This document shows, piece by piece, positions 43,132 through 51,266 of a DNA stretch of 64,000 nucleotides. Both the position numbers and the translations under genes were made by a program. Each line of letters begins with the position of its first letter. Position 1 is the first letter of the stretch. The notes beneath the pieces were generated by a model. That model did not search any database, was not told the origin of the DNA, and saw only the letters and a list, made by a program, of their open reading frames with translations. This DNA comes from Leyella stercorea (GTDB lineage Bacteria > Bacteroidota > Bacteroidia > Bacteroidales > Bacteroidaceae), in the NCBI RefSeq assembly GCF_021531355.1, contig NZ_JADYTS010000001.1, forward strand, positions 124,001-188,000. The letters run 5' to 3'.

Positions 43132-44934
43132 TTAGAATTTAGCTTCCACTGTAAGGCAAGCCCTATGGCAATTTTCCTCACCACTGAGGCGCACCATACC
43201 ACCTTTGACAAAGCGCCAGAGCGATGGAAACGCGTAGCCTATCTGGATGCTCTGCAACCTATTGGTCTCCCAATTATCGGTGAAGAAGGATGCTGAAGCT
43301 GTCCAGCGGTGCCATTGTCCGTAGATAACCATGCCTGCAAGCATCTCCCTTACATCATCATAAGCGGCAGAAAGCGATGCACTTGCCGTCCAGTTCTTAC
43401 CCTTCAGCGTCTTGCCCACATCGCCATAGAGCATATTTGTGGACTCTGCACGCATGCCTGAAGCATTAAGATGCCATCCTTTGGCTTCAAAGTCGAGCGA
43501 CAACAGACCGCGTGTCACTGCGTCTGGACGGATATTCTCATCGTAATAGCCCTGCAGTTGTGCCCCCGTCTGATAGTAATTATATATGTATGTCTCGTTG
43601 GTGATGTTGGAATACATCGGAGTAAAAGCCTTGTAACTGTAAGGCACCGTGGCACTTCTTCCCAAACCGAGAGAAAGTCTGAGGCAATCAATCCCGCTTT
43701 CAGCCATCCATGCCTCCCTGCTGATGTTCCATCCCAGGTCGGCAGCCCAATATACCTCGTTGCGATGCTTCGGTGAAAGGAGGGAAGAGCGGTTCATTGT
43801 CACGTTCATCGTGGCGCTGTAGCGTCCCTGATAGTCGTAGCCCACGTTTGCCATGCACTGCAATGTGCGCTCGAAGTCCCTCACTGCCGTAGGTTTACGC
43901 AGCGTGTCATAGGTCTGGGTAAATGATACATAGTTGAGTATGTCATTCAGTATTCCTCGTCCGGCGTATGATTCTCCTCCCCTTTCTCCACTGTAAAGGC
44001 TTACTCCTGCAGAGGCAAGGAGAGTGTGTCCGCCAGTCATTGCCTTCTGATAAGCGAGCTTCAGTCCGCCGTCGTAGGTCATCGTCGTCTCGCGCATTAT
44101 GTCATAAGTGCCTTTGTTGCGCAGGTTGTCTTCGTCCTTGAACACAGGGAAATAGGGTGAAAGGAACACATCGCGCCTCACTTCCTGACGCAGGAAAGAG
44201 AAATAGCCCACCATTTCCAGTCCCGGCATGAGATTAAGCGTGGCTCTCACCCTGTCGGTAAGCGTGGAAAAGCGGGTTTTGTCCGTGTCATCATCATTGA
44301 ATGTCTCGTGGATTCCATAGTTTCCATATTGCAGGTCATTGCTGATGGACAGCGCATTGCGCCTGTAACCTATATATGAACGCATCTGAATACGGTCCGT
44401 TCCCTTGGCTTTCGTTTCCGTACCAGGGTCATAGATGGCAGTAAAGCGATAGCCTACATTGTCATCGCCCCCGTCGGCAGTGAGCCAATGCTCTGCCCCT
44501 TTCATGGTGCCGTCGCTGCCGTCGTAGGGCTTTCCTGCCTGTATGTCAGCCTTATAGCTAAGGCCTAGCGGTCCTTTTCCATACTTCTTAGTGACTATTT
44601 CCACAGCGCCTTTCCCGCCATGGATTCCTAATTGCGCCAGTCTGATAGCGTCTCTGATGATTCTCACCTCAGAGACCTCGCCGACAGTGATGCCTACGAG
44701 GGCTGACTTCGGCATACGGACACCGTCTATAAGTAATTCGGGATTATCGTAAGTGGAGGCATCCAGCGTGCGGATGGCAGTCCAGACATCGCGTGCACTG
44801 ACGCGTTCCATCATCTCTGATGTCAGTATTCTGTCTGTTACGCCAAGGCGCAACGAGTCTTTTACGCTGGCTTTCACGCCAAGCGTAGCACCCCAAAATA
44901 TCAAGAGTAATGATAATCGAAAATGTGAAAGCAC
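43132..44934 (-). CDS. Short (600-residue) TonB-dependent-receptor-like protein
   Basis: It starts with GTG at 44934, with no ATG available before an upstream stop. It has a signal peptide (MLSHFRLSLLLIFWGATLG) and a reduced plug-like segment (VWTAIRTLDASTYDNPELLIDGVRMP, then IIRDAIRLAQLGIHGGKGAVEIVTKK, cf. the SusC plug DAASAALYG-type motif), followed by barrel-like strands to the end. At 600 residues it is little over half the usual SusC length (about 1000), lacks the N-terminal extension and an obvious TonB box. It is the first gene of the operon. It may be a miniature or degenerate receptor. The next gene is a SusD. Confidence 0.75.
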   Translation of the reverse strand: MLSHFRLSLLLIFWGATLGVKASVKDSLRLGVTDRILTSEMMERVSARDVWTAIRTLDASTYDNPELLIDGVRMPKSALVGITVGEVSEVRIIRDAIRLAQLGIHGGKGAVEIVTKKYGKGPLGLSYKADIQAGKPYDGSDGTMKGAEHWLTADGGDDNVGYRFTAIYDPGTETKAKGTDRIQMRSYIGYRRNALSISNDLQYGNYGIHETFNDDDTDKTRFSTLTDRVRATLNLMPGLEMVGYFSFLRQEVRRDVFLSPYFPVFKDEDNLRNKGTYDIMRETTMTYDGGLKLAYQKAMTGGHTLLASAGVSLYSGERGGESYAGRGILNDILNYVSFTQTYDTLRKPTAVRDFERTLQCMANVGYDYQGRYSATMNVTMNRSSLLSPKHRNEVYWAADLGWNISREAWMAESGIDCLRLSLGLGRSATVPYSYKAFTPMYSNITNETYIYNYYQTGAQLQGYYDENIRPDAVTRGLLSLDFEAKGWHLNASGMRAESTNMLYGDVGKTLKGKNWTASASLSAAYDDVREMLAGMVIYGQWHRWTASASFFTDNWETNRLQSIQIGYAFPSLWRFVKGGMVRLSGEENCHRACLTVEAKF

Positions 44935-44961
44935 TCTGTTGTGTTATTAAAGTTATGCTTG

Positions 44962-44993
44962 CAAAGTTACAAAAATCATATAGCTGATGCAAA
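44962..44993 (-). promoter_or_regulatory. Promoter of the 44.9-31.3 kb operon
   Basis: The minus strand -7 box TAACTTTG lies at 44969-44962, and TTTTGC at 44993-44990-ish gives a -33 box about 20 bp upstream. The leader is about 25 nt. Confidence 0.7.
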
Positions 44994-45139
44994 AAAAAAT
45001 AAATAAAATGATAATTATACCTAAAAATGGGTATCTGAACACCATTTTGTCAGGTGATTTATGTTGTTCTTTCACAATTTGTTATCAAAGTCCCATAGCT
45101 ATTCGGAATGGTTGGTGGAGTTTCCTTGAGCTTGCGAAA

Positions 45140-45427
45140 AAATGAAGTAGGTATAATGTGGAAAGATAATGCCCTTATCCGAGGAGGTCTCATGAACGCA
45201 TGGTGAAGATGAGGTATTCTCTATTCACACGATAGGACGGAATCCGACAATAGAATAGAAGTGACGTATCTCGAAGGGATGGCTGAAAACAACTTGCCAC
45301 ACACCGTAAGGTGTAAAAGCACGAAACCACCGTATGCCGAACGGCACGTACGGTGGTGTGGGAGGTCGGTAAATGTGAAAATAGGAGGTAAATGCCTTTT
45401 ATGAATAACATTTACCTCCTACCCAAT
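45140..45427 (+). mobile_element. Group II intron remnant: 3' end with domains V and VI, no maturase
   Basis: Domain V is recognisable at 45326-45357: CCACCGTA and TACGGTGG pair, then TGCC/GGCA, with a CG bulge and a 4-nt loop. Domain VI follows (45358-45427), GGGAGG...GGTAAATGT pairing with ACATTTACC...CCTCC before TACCCAAT. This is the 3'-terminal arrangement I know from Bacteroidota group II introns. The base of domain V has CAC where the usual catalytic triad is AGC or CGC. The 5' limit is uncertain: the promoter of the neighbouring gene (44962) bounds it, so at most about 450 nt remain. No reverse transcriptase frame is present. Confidence 0.72.
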
Positions 45428-45463
45428 TGATATGTATTCAACCTTGAAAGGTGAAGATTTGCA

Positions 45464-48331
45464 TTAGTACCACTGTACAGCGTTGCTGTATCCCGAGCGT
45501 TTGTCATATTTGAGCGCATCGGTCAGAGTAGCTGCGTTGCATCTGAACGAGAAGTTGTAGCTTGTGTACGGAGCCAGAACCACCGAGCATGACATATTGA
45601 AGCAGTGCAGGTCGCGTTGCAGCGACGCTGTAGTCATTGACATCTTGTGCTGGTCGAAGTCGTAGCCAGAAGAGAACGAGATGTTCCATCCATCGCTCAG
45701 ACGCAGGTTGCCGCTGAAGTTCAGGTTCTGTGAGAACTTGTATGGATAGCGCATCGACTTGGTGTTGAACTTGCCGCTGGTATTCTCGCGCATTGTGATA
45801 CCGTAGCCGAATGTGAGCGACCATGGCATGTTGAATCGCATATATCCGTCGGCATCAGTCTCAGCCTTGCCGCCTCCGCTCTTCTTTGCGCCGCGTTGGC
45901 CTTCTACCATAGTGTCGTCGACATTTGATTCGATGTCTGTATCAACGCCGTCTTCATCGTCCTTGTTGCTTTTTTTCTTCTTGTCTTCCTCGTCATCGCC
46001 GCCTCCAAACCATTTCTTTAACTTCTCTGGTGTAAGCGTGAATGAGAAGTTCTGCGATGTACCCTGGAAGCGTCCGAACTTGCCCATTCCCCAAAGGGTG
46101 CGGTTGCCTACGTAAGGCTTGCCGTCCTTGTCCAGCTCGTAGGCATACGATGCGAATACGGCATTCATGTTGAACGTGTAGTTCTTCCACCACTTCAGTC
46201 GTATGCGCATTGTCAGGTCAGACAGCGGGTGATAGTCGGTAGCGAGATTGTAGCTCATAGCCAGACCGAGTTCGTCGATGAGCGATATCTTCTTGATACC
46301 CGTACTGTCCTTGTCGCTCTTTATCTTCATCTCGACATTGTTAGCGATATCAAACGAGATGTTGCCCGTCTTGCCCTTGCCTGGCACGCCGTAGAGCTGT
46401 CCTTCGTAGGGCGAATACTCAACGAGGTCGACCGAACCGTCGGCATTGGTCTTCTGATAGGTCTTATAATAGCCGTAGCGTCCCTGTCCGAAGTCAGGTG
46501 CATAGCTGAAGCTTACGCTCGGGGTGATGACGTGGCGTATGGTCTGAATCTTGTCGCCGAATATTTTGCGGTTCGGAGTGAAGAAACCGTAGAGCTTTGT
46601 CGACGCACTGATAGACATGTTATAGTTGTATACGTTGTTGAATCCGTATATGGTGTCGCACGCCTCTTTTTGTGCGGTCTCGTCCCACGAGCGCATAATC
46701 TTGTGCGTGTACATGCGGTCCTGGAAGTTGAACGATGGCGACACGTTGATATAGTTGAACAGTGTGAAGTTACCGCTGATTGGAATAGAGTGGTTCCATC
46801 CGTTGCGCCAGTCCTTTATCAGGTTCGACTTGAGGAAGCGGTCTTCCTTGGTGTCGATGCGGTTGGATATCTGTCCGGTGTACGACATCGAAATCTTCTC
46901 ATACCAACGTTCATCGCCAGCTGCGTGCTTGCGCTTGAATGGATAGAATCGCGAGAGCGAGATATTGAGGTCGGGCAGCGTTACTGACAATGTAGAGTCG
47001 CGCATGTTCTGCGAGAGGTTGGCAGTAGAGCTGAGCGAGAGTCCGATGCTTGAGAATGTTGTGCTCCACGATACAGATGATGTACGTGTCGACTGCGACA
47101 GTGTCTGTGGGTTATACAGTGAGTTGAGGTTGTTGCGCTCGTAGCTCGATGTGGCGAAGTTGACACTTGCCGAGAGCGAGCTGTACGGGTTGGCTTTGGC
47201 ATCCTGACGATGACTCCATTGCACCTTGAACGATTTCTGCTCCGAATAGTCGGGCATGTTCTTGTCGCCGGTCTTAGTGTTCTGATAGCTCAGGAAGAAG
47301 CTGCCTGAATAGCGGTAGCGTTTGTTGTAGTTGCTTGCTGCCGACAGTCCCCACGAGCCCTTTGTGTATATTTCGCCGAGGAGCTTGAGGTCCCACTTGT
47401 CGTTGATGGCAAAGTAGTAGCCGCCGTCGCGCAGGTAGAATCCGCGGGCGCTCTCGTCGCCGTATGTTGGCATGATGAATCCCGACGAATAGCTCTTGGT
47501 GAACGGGAAGAATCCGTAAGGAATAGCCAATGGCAGCGGCACATCAGCCACAACGAGATAAGCCGGACCGAAGGTTACGTCCTTGCCCGGGCGCACCTTA
47601 CCACGCGATAGAGCAATGTAGAAGTCGGGATGCTTCTTGTCGCAGGTAGTGTAGCGGCCGTGCTGCAGGTATACGTCGCCGTTGGCACTACGCTTTGATA
47701 TTTCGCTTTGCAGAAAACCGTCTTCCTGCTGTGTATATACTTTCGAAATAAGACCCTTCTTTGTCTTGAAGTTGAAAGCCATGGTGTCGCTCTCGTATTT
47801 GTCCTGTCCCATGCTGAACACGGGAGTACCCACCAGCGTGTGTCCGGTAGAGTCGGTAGTGTCGCGTGTTCCGGTGGCATGTACGAGCGACGAGTCGAGG
47901 CTCATGTGTATCTTCTCGGCTTCGAGGTCCATGTTCTCATATTTCACCTTCGACTGTCCGTATAGCAGTGCTGTCTTCGACTTGGCGTTGTATACGAGTG
48001 AGTCGGAAGCTTCATACTGTACTGGCGAGTTGATGCCGTTGGCACGCTGGCGGTTGATTGAGTCGAGACGAATGGAATCGTCGATAGCGCGGTTGTGGTG
48101 ATATATTGCAAGTTGCAGTGAGTCCATCTTTGTGGTGTCGACAATCTCGCGTCCTAACGAGTCGCGCATGATTGTGGCTATACTGTCCTTAATGGAGTCG
48201 GATGCCACGGCTGTGGTGTCGCTTGAGGTAGCCTTGCGCACTTTCTTGCGTTGTGAGTAAGGCATGTCGGCAGCAGCCATCACGAAGATGACGGCACACA
48301 AAAGAAGGGCTATGACGGTCTTGGTTCTCAA
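45464..48331 (-). CDS. lptD: LPS-assembly protein LptD
   Basis: LptD is the outer-membrane translocon that inserts lipopolysaccharide. The start codon is TTG at 48331, supported by the signal peptide MRTKTVIALLLCAVIFVMA and a stop codon just upstream. The 955-residue protein has an OstA/LptA-like periplasmic domain (about 100-230, with SLVYNAKSKTALLYGQSKVKYENMDLEAEKI), followed by a large barrel (YPFKRKHAAGDERWYEKISMSYTG). A DEEDKKKKSNKDDEDGVDTD acidic-basic insert lies near residues 775-795. It is the last gene of a three-gene operon with the carboxyltransferase and HD protein. Confidence 0.9.
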   Translation of the reverse strand: MRTKTVIALLLCAVIFVMAAADMPYSQRKKVRKATSSDTTAVASDSIKDSIATIMRDSLGREIVDTTKMDSLQLAIYHHNRAIDDSIRLDSINRQRANGINSPVQYEASDSLVYNAKSKTALLYGQSKVKYENMDLEAEKIHMSLDSSLVHATGTRDTTDSTGHTLVGTPVFSMGQDKYESDTMAFNFKTKKGLISKVYTQQEDGFLQSEISKRSANGDVYLQHGRYTTCDKKHPDFYIALSRGKVRPGKDVTFGPAYLVVADVPLPLAIPYGFFPFTKSYSSGFIMPTYGDESARGFYLRDGGYYFAINDKWDLKLLGEIYTKGSWGLSAASNYNKRYRYSGSFFLSYQNTKTGDKNMPDYSEQKSFKVQWSHRQDAKANPYSSLSASVNFATSSYERNNLNSLYNPQTLSQSTRTSSVSWSTTFSSIGLSLSSTANLSQNMRDSTLSVTLPDLNISLSRFYPFKRKHAAGDERWYEKISMSYTGQISNRIDTKEDRFLKSNLIKDWRNGWNHSIPISGNFTLFNYINVSPSFNFQDRMYTHKIMRSWDETAQKEACDTIYGFNNVYNYNMSISASTKLYGFFTPNRKIFGDKIQTIRHVITPSVSFSYAPDFGQGRYGYYKTYQKTNADGSVDLVEYSPYEGQLYGVPGKGKTGNISFDIANNVEMKIKSDKDSTGIKKISLIDELGLAMSYNLATDYHPLSDLTMRIRLKWWKNYTFNMNAVFASYAYELDKDGKPYVGNRTLWGMGKFGRFQGTSQNFSFTLTPEKLKKWFGGGDDEEDKKKKSNKDDEDGVDTDIESNVDDTMVEGQRGAKKSGGGKAETDADGYMRFNMPWSLTFGYGITMRENTSGKFNTKSMRYPYKFSQNLNFSGNLRLSDGWNISFSSGYDFDQHKMSMTTASLQRDLHCFNMSCSVVLAPYTSYNFSFRCNAATLTDALKYDKRSGYSNAVQWY

Positions 48332-48356
48332 TTTTGCTGTATATTATTATGTGTTA

Positions 48357-48902
48357 TTACAAATCCGGCTCAAACATACGTTTCATCTCGCGAAAGCGTG
48401 CAAGTGTTTCGCCGCCGAATTTGCTTAGACTTTTCTCTGCCTGTTCTATTGTCTTCTCGCGGTCGAGACGTGTCTTCGAGAAGAACTTGTCGGCATAGCA
48501 GATGAGTTTCTCCTCAATGGTTTCGGGCTGGAGATCGTGGTGGGGCAGAGGCAGGTTTTGCGACACGATGTCATTGAGTGTGAGTCCGGCTCCGGTGTGT
48601 CGTTCGCACACTCGTGCGTAGCTTTCGGGCAGACCCTCGGCGCGCAGCATTTCGGCTCCGCACACGCCGTGTCGTATGTATGGCTCGGTGCCGTGGCACT
48701 CAATGCCGGGTGCGTCGACACGTACGATTCCTATGTCGTGCAGCATGGCTGCATTGCGTACAAAGTCGGTGTCGATGTTTAGTTCGGGGTGCATAGCAGC
48801 AATCCGTAGCGCACGTTGCGCCACCGATTCGCTATGAGTAAGGAGGATGTGGCGCAGTGCACCGCATCCTCCATAGTATTTGTCAATAATCTGTTGGTAC
48901 AT
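48357..48902 (-). CDS. HD-domain phosphohydrolase
   Basis: The 181-residue protein has an HDIG-type motif at 55-58 (MLHDIGIV), an upstream metal-ligand histidine (LTHSESVAQRAL) and a downstream H-x-G in RHGVCGAEM, followed by ERHTGAG: the HD superfamily layout. It belongs to the small HD-domain (TIGR00295-like) group, whose natural substrate is unknown. It lies 9 bp after the carboxyltransferase stop and 25 bp before lptD, so all three are probably co-transcribed. Confidence 0.85.
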   Translation of the reverse strand: MYQQIIDKYYGGCGALRHILLTHSESVAQRALRIAAMHPELNIDTDFVRNAAMLHDIGIVRVDAPGIECHGTEPYIRHGVCGAEMLRAEGLPESYARVCERHTGAGLTLNDIVSQNLPLPHHDLQPETIEEKLICYADKFFSKTRLDREKTIEQAEKSLSKFGGETLARFREMKRMFEPDL

Positions 48903-48911
48903 ATTTCATGT

Positions 48912-50687
48912 TTACTCGTGCTCACGCTCGATGTAGGCGATAACGTCGCCCTTCGATACCTTTGAGCCGCGCTTTGCGTTGATTTCAACAATCTTGCCGC
49001 CCAAAGCTGCGGGCACTTCAACGAACTCACCCCAAGGAGCCTGGATGTAGCAAAGGATGTCGCCCTCCTTGTATTCCTTGCCGATGAACGGCTCGACAGT
49101 AGGAGCGCACTCGCCCTCGCCTGAGAACTCCCAGTAGATGTCGCCCTTAACCGGAGCAACGATTGCGTCGGCCTTAGCGTGCTTGTAGGCGCTGAGCTGT
49201 TCGGGTGAAAGGTTGGCACCGAGCTTGGCGTCCTTTAGCTTCTGGAGGTCAGCAAGGAAGTTCTTCTTAGCCTGACCGCTCTTATAGTTACGATACTGCT
49301 CCGGATGCATGGCAAGCTCGAAGAGCTCTTCGTCGTCCTGACCATACTCCCATCCGTTCTCGTCCATCTCCTTGCGGAAGTCGTCGAGAGCGTCGGTGAG
49401 CAATGTGTGAGCGTCTACGTCGGTGAATTCGCGACCCTGCTTCTGTGCAAGCTCAACGAGCTCTGGGTCAATAGTGCCAGGTATCTTACCCGACTTGCCG
49501 AGAATCATACCCCACATCGACTCGTCCATCATCACGAAGCGGCCCTTGCCCTGCTCGATGGTGAGGAGGTTCATCAGTGCGATGTTCTTGACATACTGCG
49601 AGAACGGTGTCACCAGTGGAGGATAGCCTACGCGCGGCCATACATACTCTACCTCGTCAAAGAGCTTGATGAGGAGGTCGTCCATAGAGAGCTCGTCCTC
49701 GCCCTTCTTCTTGCGTACGTTGTTGATAGTGGTGCGCATACCGCCGAGGTCGGCCATCATAGAGCCCATCATACCGCCAGGCAGACCGCAACCGAGCAGA
49801 AGCGATGACATGATCTTGTTGCCGGGGTTGATGAAGTATCCGAGCCACTCGTCGATGAACTCCTGAGTGAGAGCACGGGCCTTCATATATGCCGACATGT
49901 TGATTTCGGGAACCTCGAAGCCCTCGTTCTTCAACATGCTGATTACAGAGATTACGTCCGGATGAACCTTACCCCATGACAACGGCTCGATAGCTGTATC
50001 GATGATGTCGGCACCGTTGTTGCACACCTCAAGGATAGAAGCCATTGAGAGGCCAGGACCTGAGTGACCGTGATACTGGATGATGATTTCAGGATACTTG
50101 TCCTTGATCATCTTTGTCAGCTTGCCGAGGAATGCGGGCTGGCCGATACCTGCCATATCCTTCAAGCAGATTTCCTCTGCACCGGCTGCTATCACCTGGT
50201 CGGCGATGTTCATGTAGTATTCCAGTGTGTGAACAGGAGAGTTGGTGATGCACAGTGCACACTGCGGAGTCATGCCGCCTTCCTTAGCCCACTTGATGCT
50301 GGGGATGATATTGCGAACGTCGTTCAGTCCGTCGAAGATACGTGTGATGTTGGTACCCTGCTTTGCCTTTACCTTATACATAAGGGCGCGAACGTCGTCG
50401 GGCACGGGATACATACGCAAAGCGTTGAGACCACGGTCGAGCATGTGGGTCTTGATGCCTACCTCGTTGAAAGGCTTGCAGAAGGCGCGCACAGCATCGT
50501 TTGGATTCTCGCCGGCGAGAAGGTTTACCTGCTCAAAGGCACCACCGTTGGTTTCAACACGGGCGAAACAACCCATCTCGATGATAACGGGAGCGATGCG
50601 CTCCAACTGGTCTTTGCGTGGCTGGAACTTGCCAGAAGACTGCCACATATCTCGATAAACGAGACTGAACTGGATTTTCTTTTTCAT
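48912..50687 (-). CDS. Oxaloacetate decarboxylase alpha / pyruvate carboxylase B-type carboxyltransferase, biotin lysine absent
   Basis: The carboxyltransferase part (about 1-470) has the family's YRDMWQSSGKFQPR block (cf. the catalytic RDxxQS motif), the metal-site lysine in ICLKDMAGIGQP and the H-x-H in QYHGHSGPG. The C-terminal barrel-sandwich domain (about 505-591) aligns to biotinyl domains, but where AMKM is expected it has APWG, with W552 in place of the biotinylated lysine. It would therefore need a separate biotin carrier, or work without biotin. It heads the operon with the HD protein and LptD. Likely reaction: (de)carboxylation of oxaloacetate/pyruvate. Confidence 0.88.
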   Translation of the reverse strand: MKKKIQFSLVYRDMWQSSGKFQPRKDQLERIAPVIIEMGCFARVETNGGAFEQVNLLAGENPNDAVRAFCKPFNEVGIKTHMLDRGLNALRMYPVPDDVRALMYKVKAKQGTNITRIFDGLNDVRNIIPSIKWAKEGGMTPQCALCITNSPVHTLEYYMNIADQVIAAGAEEICLKDMAGIGQPAFLGKLTKMIKDKYPEIIIQYHGHSGPGLSMASILEVCNNGADIIDTAIEPLSWGKVHPDVISVISMLKNEGFEVPEINMSAYMKARALTQEFIDEWLGYFINPGNKIMSSLLLGCGLPGGMMGSMMADLGGMRTTINNVRKKKGEDELSMDDLLIKLFDEVEYVWPRVGYPPLVTPFSQYVKNIALMNLLTIEQGKGRFVMMDESMWGMILGKSGKIPGTIDPELVELAQKQGREFTDVDAHTLLTDALDDFRKEMDENGWEYGQDDEELFELAMHPEQYRNYKSGQAKKNFLADLQKLKDAKLGANLSPEQLSAYKHAKADAIVAPVKGDIYWEFSGEGECAPTVEPFIGKEYKEGDILCYIQAPWGEFVEVPAALGGKIVEINAKRGSKVSKGDVIAYIEREHE

Positions 50688-50861
50688 CTCTATTATTTTA
50701 TTATTATAGATTTTTCGTTGATTACCTTATTCTATATACGAAAGAATGCACCCTGATATGCGCAACATAAACGTCTGTGATACATAGGCATAGTCTTTCA
50801 AATATGCAAAATTAGGGAAAAAAATCCAAATCATAGGTATTACGGAACGATTTTTAGTAAT

Positions 50862-50889
50862 GTTAAGTGTTAAATGTTAAGTGTTAATG
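50862..50889. repeat. Four-unit heptad array
   Basis: GTTAAGT, GTTAAAT, GTTAAGT, GTTAATG in tandem. Confidence 0.85.
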
Positions 50890-51142
50890 TCAAAGCAACT
50901 GTGCTATTTGTCAGGGCAAAATGAATGATAGATAACAATCTGAAACTTGCCGGATGATAGTGGTTGTTGTATTTTAAACTTTTTGTTTAAAGTAGGTTTA
51001 CTTATGTATAAAAAATAAGTAATAATGTTTCATTATGTTAGTATAACATCGAAAAACATACGTTATTGATACTTTTGTTGTTCGATTTGTAAGGTGTGTT
51101 GGTAGAAAATACGTGAATTTTTATCTTTTGTTAAACATTTAC

Positions 51143-51173
51143 TTGCTTCGTATTTACATTATCGCTATATTTG
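51143..51173 (+). promoter_or_regulatory. Promoter of the SusCD-peptidase operon
   Basis: TTG at 51143-51145 and the -7 box TATATTTG at 51166-51173 are 20 bp apart. The leader to the SusC start is about 87 nt. Confidence 0.7.
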
Positions 51174-51266
51174 CGAAATAAAATCGAAATATTTGTAAAT
51201 CAATCCTAAATACTTACGAATACTAACCGAATCCTCATTATTAATACTAATTTATAGAGAGAGCTT

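Larger units (their letters stand above)
50688..51266. other. Divergent intergenic region with SusC promoter and a heptad array
   Basis: This 579-bp region contains a four-unit heptad array at 50862-50889 and the SusC promoter at 51143-51173. A candidate minus-strand -7 box (TAATTTTG, 50814-50807) for the carboxyltransferase has no clear -33 box. The part from about 50900 to 51130 is AT-rich without a recognisable gene; its purpose is unknown and may be regulatory for the SusC operon. Confidence 0.6.

Noticed and set aside
45190..45411. Small minus-strand reading frame in the intron remnant
   Set aside because: It has no similarity-like features or start context; the sequence is better explained by intron RNA domains.
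46229..46987. 252-residue plus-strand frame inside lptD
   Set aside because: It is antisense to a strongly supported gene and lacks a promoter, a ribosome site and protein-like composition.
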